The notes below the pieces were generated by a model. The model was not told the origin of the DNA and ran no database searches. It saw nothing but the letters and a program-made list of their open reading frames with translations. Both the position numbers and the translations under genes were made by a program. Below, one piece after another: positions 6,174 through 9,954 of a DNA stretch of 9,954 nt (position 1 is the first letter of the stretch; each line of letters opens with the position of its first letter). The stretch lies in NCBI GenBank assembly GCA_017860335.1, contig JAFNAU010000045.1:1-9954 (forward strand), given 5' to 3'. Source of the stretch: Bacteroidota bacterium. GTDB lineage: Bacteria > Bacteroidota > Bacteroidia > Bacteroidales > Paludibacteraceae.

Positions 6174-6722
6174 CTATTTGTTTGTATGCATATTACTGAT
6201 TTGTTCTATACATTCTTCGGGTGTTGCAACAAAAACAGGTTTGTAATTTTGATTTTTCGGAGTGAAACATTCCGTTTGCATTCTTTCAATCTGATCAAGC
6301 AATTGTGAGTAAAATCCATCTTCATTGATACATATCAGCGGTTTACGGTGTTCGCCTACTGTGCCCGAAGCAATGACATCAAACATTTCGTCGAGTGTTC
6401 CAAATCCGCCGGGCAAGACAACAAATACGTCTGCTTCATGTTTCAGTCTTTTTTTACGTTCACTCATATCATTTACAATGATTTGTTGAGTTGGCAGCGC
6501 GCTCAGCCGGTTCATCTTGATTATAACTTCGGGTATCACCCCGATTATCTCACCATTCCCCGATTTTGCACCTTCGGCCACTGCATCCATCAAGCCACCC
6601 GTTGCTCCTCCATAAACCAATGTCATTCCTTTACCGGCCAGGTTCTGGCCAAACCGGAAAGCCGATTGTTTGTACCGTTCAGCAATATTATTACTTGATG
6701 AGCAGAAAACGCATACTTTCAT
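6174..6722 (-). CDS. LOG-family protein (nucleoside-monophosphate phosphoribohydrolase-like)
   Basis: A 182-residue member of the LOG family (TIGR00730, often mislabelled lysine decarboxylase). Members cleave ribose 5-phosphate from cytokinin ribotides or from ordinary nucleoside monophosphates. The Rossmann-like start MKVCVFCSSS (1-10), YGGATGGLM (37-45), the M-x-E-R-K segment (87-91) and the signature PGGFGTLDE (104-112), with its active-site Gly loop and Glu112, are all present, and the length is typical. It is the first gene of the operon that continues with the GH16-like, NeuB and NeuA-HAD genes, with only 6 bases to the next start. The 213-base gap separating it from gyrB holds the gyrB hairpin. 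No consensus -7 box is clear there; TACGTTTT at 6831-6838 (minus) is one mismatch away but lacks a -33 partner. A link with CMP turnover in the operon is only speculation. Confidence 0.9.
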   Translation of the reverse strand: MKVCVFCSSSNNIAERYKQSAFRFGQNLAGKGMTLVYGGATGGLMDAVAEGAKSGNGEIIGVIPEVIIKMNRLSALPTQQIIVNDMSERKKRLKHEADVFVVLPGGFGTLDEMFDVIASGTVGEHRKPLICINEDGFYSQLLDQIERMQTECFTPKNQNYKPVFVATPEECIEQISNMHTNK

Positions 6723-6875
6723 AAATGAAGCAGGATTGAATTTTCAATATGTAGAAAGAATAACGGTTTGAACAATTTGTTTGTCATCAGGAAACCGTGA
6801 TCTCATTTCACCGTATTAGTTTTTGATAAAAAAACGTAATTTTTTGTATAATCTTATCCCGGAACCTGATTTTAC

Positions 6876-6916
6876 AGAAAATTGAATATCCGATCAATAC
6901 AGATATTCAATTTTCT
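6876..6916 (-). terminator. Hairpin downstream of gyrB, probable terminator
   Basis: A perfect 15-bp inverted repeat (arms 6876-6890 and 6902-6916, 11-base loop) starts 19 bases after the gyrB stop codon. The stem is AT-rich and its 3' arm on the minus strand ends in ATTTTCT, with no long T-run after it. Position and strength suggest transcription termination or 3'-end protection of the gyrB mRNA, separating it from the LOG-led operon. Confidence 0.6.
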
Positions 6917-6935
6917 CAATTTCTCTTATCAGCTT

Positions 6936-8903
6936 TTATGCATCAATATTTGCATAAGTCGCATTCTGCTCTATAAACTGTCGTCTTGGTGCCACATCAT
7001 CGCCCATCAACATAGAGAAAACGTGGTCGGCGGAGGCTGCATTTTCGATGGTTACCTGACGCAGGGTTCGGTTATCGGGGTTCATTGTTGTATCCCAGAG
7101 CTGTATTTCATTCATTTCCCCCAAACCTTTGTAACGCTGCGTATGGATACCACTTTCATTTCCGCCTCCGTATTTGTCTATGAAAGCTTTACGTTGCTGG
7201 TCGTTCCAGCAGTATTCTTCAACTTTGCCTTTGGAGCACCGGTAAAGCGGTGGTGTCGCGATAAAGAGATAGCCCTGTTCGATAATTTCCTTCATATGGC
7301 GGAAAAAGAATGTCATCAGCAGTGTGGCTATATGGCTTCCGTCCACGTCGGCATCGGTCATGATGATAACTTTATGATAGCGCAATTTGGAGAGGTTCAG
7401 TTCCTTGCTGTCGTCCTCTGTTCCGATGGTTACGCCGAGAGCCGTGTAAATATTGCGGATTTCTTCGCTGTCGAGCACTTTGTGCTGCATGGCTTTTTCT
7501 ACGTTCAGAATTTTACCCCTTAACGGCAGGATTGCCTGAAACTCACGGCTGCGTCCCTGTTTAGCTGTACCACCGGCCGAGTCCCCTTCGACGAGGAACA
7601 ATTCACATTTCTGTGCATCCTTACTGGAGCAGTCCGCCAGTTTACCCGGTAGTCCGCCACCCGAAAGGGGAGATTTGCGCTGTACCAGTTCACGTGCCTT
7701 GCGGGCAGCATGACGAGCTGTAGCTGCCAAAACTACTTTATCGACGATGGTGCGGGCATCCTTCGGATTTTCTTCCAGATAATTGCCAAGAGCTTCGCTT
7801 ACGGCCATATCCACCGAACCCATAACTTCGTTATTACCAAGTTTGGTTTTGGTCTGTCCTTCAAACTGCGGCTCAGCCACTTTGATGGAGATAACAGCTG
7901 TCAGTCCTTCGCGAAAGTCGTCACCACTGATTTCTATTTTTGCTTTTTCGAGCTTTTCGAGTAATTTGTTATCTTCGGCATATTTTTTCAGAGTACGGGT
8001 AAGTCCGCGTCTGAAACCTGCCAGGTGAGTACCTCCTTCAATGGTATTGATATTATTCACATAAGAATGGATGTTTTCGTTGTATGAGGTGTTGTAAAGC
8101 AGTGCAATTTCAACGGGGGTACCATTTTTCTCGGTCGAAATGTGAATCACCTGATCAATGAGGTTTTCGCGGCTCTCATCTATATATTCAACAAATTCCT
8201 TCAGACCTTCTTTGGAAAAGAACACTTCCTTTTTATAGCTACCATCTTCCTGCTGCACTCTCTTATCGGTTAGTGTGAGGGTTATTCCGGCATTCAGATA
8301 CGCCAGCTCGCGAAGCCGGCTTGCCAGAATATCATACTTATAAACTGTTTCGGTAAAAATACTGTCATCTGGCAGGAATGTCACCGAAGTTCCCTGTCTG
8401 TCGGTTTCACCGATTTCGGCAACCGGCGCTTTGGGAATACCGCAGGAGTATTCCTGAGCATACAGTCTCCCTTCGCGAGCTACTTCCACACGCAACAACG
8501 TTGAAAGTGCATTCACGCATGACACACCCACTCCGTGTAACCCGCCTGAAACTTTATAACTTCCCTTATCGAATTTACCACCGGCATGAAGTACGGTCAT
8601 TACCACTTCAAGTGCAGACTTTCCTTCTTTTTCGTGCATATCCACCGGGATACCACGACCATTGTCTGTTACTTTTATTGAATTATCCTCGTTGATTGTT
8701 ACATGAATCATGTCACAGTAACCGGCCAGGGCTTCATCAATAGAATTATCAACCACCTCGTACACCAGATGATGCAATCCTTTCAAACTAATATCACCAA
8801 TATACATAGCCGGACGCTTACGCACCGCTTCCAAACCTTCAAGCACCTGAATACTGTTAGCACCGTACTGTCCGGCAGAATTTTTAATTTGCTCTTCGTT
8901 CAT
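6936..8903 (-). CDS. gyrB: DNA gyrase subunit B
   Basis: The 655-residue ATPase subunit of DNA gyrase, which with GyrA introduces negative supercoils. The GHKL ATPase domain shows EVVDNSIDEALAGY (49-62; Glu49 is the likely general base and Asn53 a Mg ligand), TDNGRGIP (79-86) and the lid GGLHGVGVSCVNALS (120-134). The transducer has the QTK loop (Gln350-Lys352). The TOPRIM domain has LVEGDSAGG (437-445), LPLRGKILNVEKA (459-471) and MTDADVDGSHI (515-525) with Asp517, Asp519 and Asp521. The tail contains QRYKGLGEMNEIQLWDTTM (589-607), which is GyrB-like. Length fits the short GyrB form without the large insert of enterobacterial enzymes. The residue matching E. coli Arg136 (coumarin site) is retained in AREG (Arg143). 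A consensus promoter about 83 bases upstream gives a leader of roughly 76 bases. The hairpin after the stop makes it a likely single-gene unit. Confidence 0.97.
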   Translation of the reverse strand: MNEEQIKNSAGQYGANSIQVLEGLEAVRKRPAMYIGDISLKGLHHLVYEVVDNSIDEALAGYCDMIHVTINEDNSIKVTDNGRGIPVDMHEKEGKSALEVVMTVLHAGGKFDKGSYKVSGGLHGVGVSCVNALSTLLRVEVAREGRLYAQEYSCGIPKAPVAEIGETDRQGTSVTFLPDDSIFTETVYKYDILASRLRELAYLNAGITLTLTDKRVQQEDGSYKKEVFFSKEGLKEFVEYIDESRENLIDQVIHISTEKNGTPVEIALLYNTSYNENIHSYVNNINTIEGGTHLAGFRRGLTRTLKKYAEDNKLLEKLEKAKIEISGDDFREGLTAVISIKVAEPQFEGQTKTKLGNNEVMGSVDMAVSEALGNYLEENPKDARTIVDKVVLAATARHAARKARELVQRKSPLSGGGLPGKLADCSSKDAQKCELFLVEGDSAGGTAKQGRSREFQAILPLRGKILNVEKAMQHKVLDSEEIRNIYTALGVTIGTEDDSKELNLSKLRYHKVIIMTDADVDGSHIATLLMTFFFRHMKEIIEQGYLFIATPPLYRCSKGKVEEYCWNDQQRKAFIDKYGGGNESGIHTQRYKGLGEMNEIQLWDTTMNPDNRTLRQVTIENAASADHVFSMLMGDDVAPRRQFIEQNATYANIDA

Positions 8904-8985
8904 TTTTATATCTAATTTATTTTCAGACTTTTATATGGTCATTGAGTATGAAATATAATTTTCAAATTTCACATCAAAAAACATA

Positions 8986-8993
8986 CAAATATA
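8986..8993 (-). promoter_or_regulatory. -7 promoter element of gyrB
   Basis: On the minus strand this reads TATATTTG followed by T, a perfect TAnnTTTG box. The expected transcription start near 8979 gives a leader of about 76 bases before ATG 8903, longer than at the other promoters here. The -33 position has only a TTC (plus 9014-9016, 20-base spacing) and touches the inverted repeat at 9016-9040. Confidence 0.6.
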
Positions 8994-9015
8994 CGATAAA
9001 AATTTGGATAACTGA

Positions 9016-9040
9016 AGTAAAAATCGTGTCGATTTTTACT
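9016..9040. other. Perfect 11-bp inverted repeat between the kinase-like gene and gyrB
   Basis: The arms AGTAAAAATCG (9016-9026) and CGATTTTTACT (9030-9040) are perfect reverse complements around a TGT loop. It lies 71 bases after the kinase-like stop and directly against the gyrB -33 region. It could be a terminator for the upstream gene (the minus-strand 3' arm carries five T) or an operator for gyrB; the sequence alone does not decide. Confidence 0.6.
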
Positions 9041-9071
9041 AATTGCGACCGTGAACTCATGTGCATCCGCA

Positions 9072-9096
9072 CAGGTTTACACGGCAGTAAAACCTG
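9072..9096 (-). terminator. Possible terminator hairpin after the kinase-like gene
   Basis: The arms CAGGTTT (9072-9078) and AAACCTG (9090-9096) are complementary over 7 bp. The stem extends by two pairs, AC with GT, if one bulged A is allowed. It begins 14 bases after the stop codon at 9111. No T-tract follows, so it is a weak intrinsic terminator at best, perhaps acting together with the hairpin at 9016-9040. Confidence 0.35.
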
Positions 9097-9110
9097 GAAC
9101 CGGCTTTGGT

Positions 9111-9954
9111 TTAGCTCTGGGGGTTAAGTGTTGTTTTTCCCAGCACGTTGGTTTTTCGCCAGGCGTCAACAATCAAGGCGGCTGCTATTTCGATACCAAA
9201 AGTCGAGCTATCTACCGTGAGATGGTAATTTTCCGGCTCGCCCCAGTTGCGGTGAGTATAGTATTTGCTGAAGTTAATCCGTTCCTTGTCTTTTCGTTCC
9301 ATTTGTGCTTCTGCTTCGCCGGGAGCGAAACCATAGTTATTGATGATGCGTTCCAGACGGAAAGCTTTATCGGCATGCACAAAAACATTGAAACAATTCG
9401 GATGACTTTTCAGTATAAAATCGGCCGAACGACCCACGATCACGCAGGATGATTTTTCACTGATATCCCGGATGACTTTACTTTGAACAAGAAAAAGTGC
9501 ATCCTGAGGCGGCATAATCTCGTTGACATATGCGTAATTGTGTTTGTAAAGCGAGTAGAGCAGACTATTCTTCAGCTTCTGTTCATTTTCCTTAACGAAT
9601 TCGGGTGTAAAGCCACCTTCGAGTGCGGAAAGGTCTATCAGGTTGGTGTCATAAAATGTAAAACCCAGTTTTTTAGCAACAAGCTCCCCTACCTCATGCC
9701 CGCCACTGCCATACTCCCGGGATATGGTTATCACCTGAGTATGTATTTCTTCCGGAGGTGTAATCTCAATTTTTTCGGCAACGCCAATCAGTTTATCCAC
9801 AAACGTAAATTTATTGGTATAAAATCGGGTTATTGCACCCACCAGCAACGCCGCTGCCACAGTACCTTCACGCACACCCTGCAGATTTCGAAGAAAAATC
9901 AATGAAAAAACCACAGAAATAACCACCAGCAGGCTATCAAAAGCAATCTTCACC
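9111..9954 (-). CDS. YczE-like membrane segment fused to cytidylate-kinase-like domain (5' end outside window)
   Basis: The last 280 codons of a longer gene that runs off the right edge; the first codon visible in frame is GTG and is not a credible start. Residues 1 to about 48 of the visible part hold two hydrophobic segments around LQGVREGTVAAALLVG (24-39), which resembles the C-terminus of YczE/YitT-type membrane proteins. After a linker, residues about 72-270 form a cytidylate-kinase-like domain (AAK6/Cytidylate_kin2): P-loop ITISREYGSGGHEVGELVA (76-93, a G-S-G-G type loop), VIVGRSADFIL (171-181), FVHADKAFRLERI (191-203) and the Tyr-Tyr...Trp...Tyr segment near 231-243. Family members are annotated as kinases of CMP or related substrates, but the true substrate of such fusions is not known to me. 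The product would be membrane-anchored with a cytoplasmic kinase-like domain. It is followed by two hairpins and then gyrB. Confidence 0.82.
   Translation of the reverse strand, partial: VKIAFDSLLVVISVVFSLIFLRNLQGVREGTVAAALLVGAITRFYTNKFTFVDKLIGVAEKIEITPPEEIHTQVITISREYGSGGHEVGELVAKKLGFTFYDTNLIDLSALEGGFTPEFVKENEQKLKNSLLYSLYKHNYAYVNEIMPPQDALFLVQSKVIRDISEKSSCVIVGRSADFILKSHPNCFNVFVHADKAFRLERIINNYGFAPGEAEAQMERKDKERINFSKYYTHRNWGEPENYHLTVDSSTFGIEIAAALIVDAWRKTNVLGKTTLNPQS

Noticed and set aside
6735..6798. Short inverted repeats upstream of the LOG gene (6735-6740 with 6743-6748; 6763-6769 with 6792-6798)
   Set aside because: Arms of 6-7 bp in AT-rich DNA are expected by chance, and no promoter element is placed to give them meaning.
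6882..7523. Plus-strand open frame of 213 codons opposite the 3' part of gyrB
   Set aside because: It lies entirely antisense to clear GyrB TOPRIM motifs and the gyrB hairpin, has no promoter box, and its cysteine- and phenylalanine-rich translation resembles no family.
6936..8903. Topoisomerase IV subunit ParE instead of GyrB
   Set aside because: The EGDSAGGTAKQGRSREFQ, LPLRGKILNVEKA and RYKGLGEMNEIQLWDTTM segments match GyrB better. A genome-wide comparison with the second paralogue would settle it.
1..9954. Search for tRNA or rRNA genes, CRISPR arrays, transposase or integrase genes and long direct repeats
   Set aside because: None was seen on reading both strands by eye; no cloverleaf-like block or regularly spaced repeat appears in the gaps between genes.

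Overview
The window reads as a chromosomal segment from a Bacteroidota bacterium, probably Bacteroidales. Three kinds of evidence point there. Four start regions carry the Bacteroidota-type -7 element TAnnTTTG or a one-mismatch version, two of them with a TTG/TTTG -33 element about 20 bases upstream. No start is preceded by an obvious Shine-Dalgarno sequence. The proteins also fit this phylum: a short-form GyrB, a Kdo transferase, a DUF4395 protein and a YczE-like/cytidylate-kinase-like fusion. No tRNA, rRNA, CRISPR array, insertion sequence or integrase is visible. No stretch above 300 bases lacks a gene; the largest gaps are 6723-6935 and 8904-9110.

Layout from left to right. A small DUF4395 membrane protein (19-468, minus) has its own promoter. 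Next is a radical SAM/SPASM-like protein (576-1412, minus), divergent from waaA, the Kdo transferase of lipid A-core synthesis (1515-2747, plus). waaA meets the next minus-strand operon tail to tail, and the two stop codons share bases. That operon, in transcription order, is a LOG-family nucleotide phosphoribohydrolase-like gene (6722-6174), a GH16-fold protein whose catalytic acids are replaced (6167-4845), a NeuB-type nonulosonate synthase without the usual C-terminal SAF domain (4776-3892), and a fusion of a CMP-nonulosonate cytidylyltransferase with a KdsC-type HAD phosphatase (3910-2744). Upstream on the same strand lie gyrB (8903-6936) and the truncated end of a membrane/cytidylate-kinase-like fusion (9954-9111).

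Together the NeuB and NeuA-HAD genes supply three consecutive steps: condensation with PEP, dephosphorylation and CMP activation. They suggest that the cell makes a CMP-activated sialic-acid-like sugar (Neu5Ac, KDN or a relative) through a 9-phosphate intermediate. No UDP-GlcNAc 2-epimerase and no sialyltransferase is in the window. waaA also uses a CMP-activated 2-keto sugar acid (CMP-Kdo), but it is a separate transcription unit and belongs to LPS housekeeping.

The most unusual item is the 440-residue protein at 4845-6167. It has about 200 residues of charged, roughly repeated EY-containing segments and then a GH16/concanavalin-A-like domain in which the signature ExDxxE reads H-I-N-V-F-H. 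It has no signal peptide, so it looks like a cytoplasmic pseudo-glycosidase or lectin encoded beside CMP-nonulosonate genes. It is my best candidate for something undescribed.
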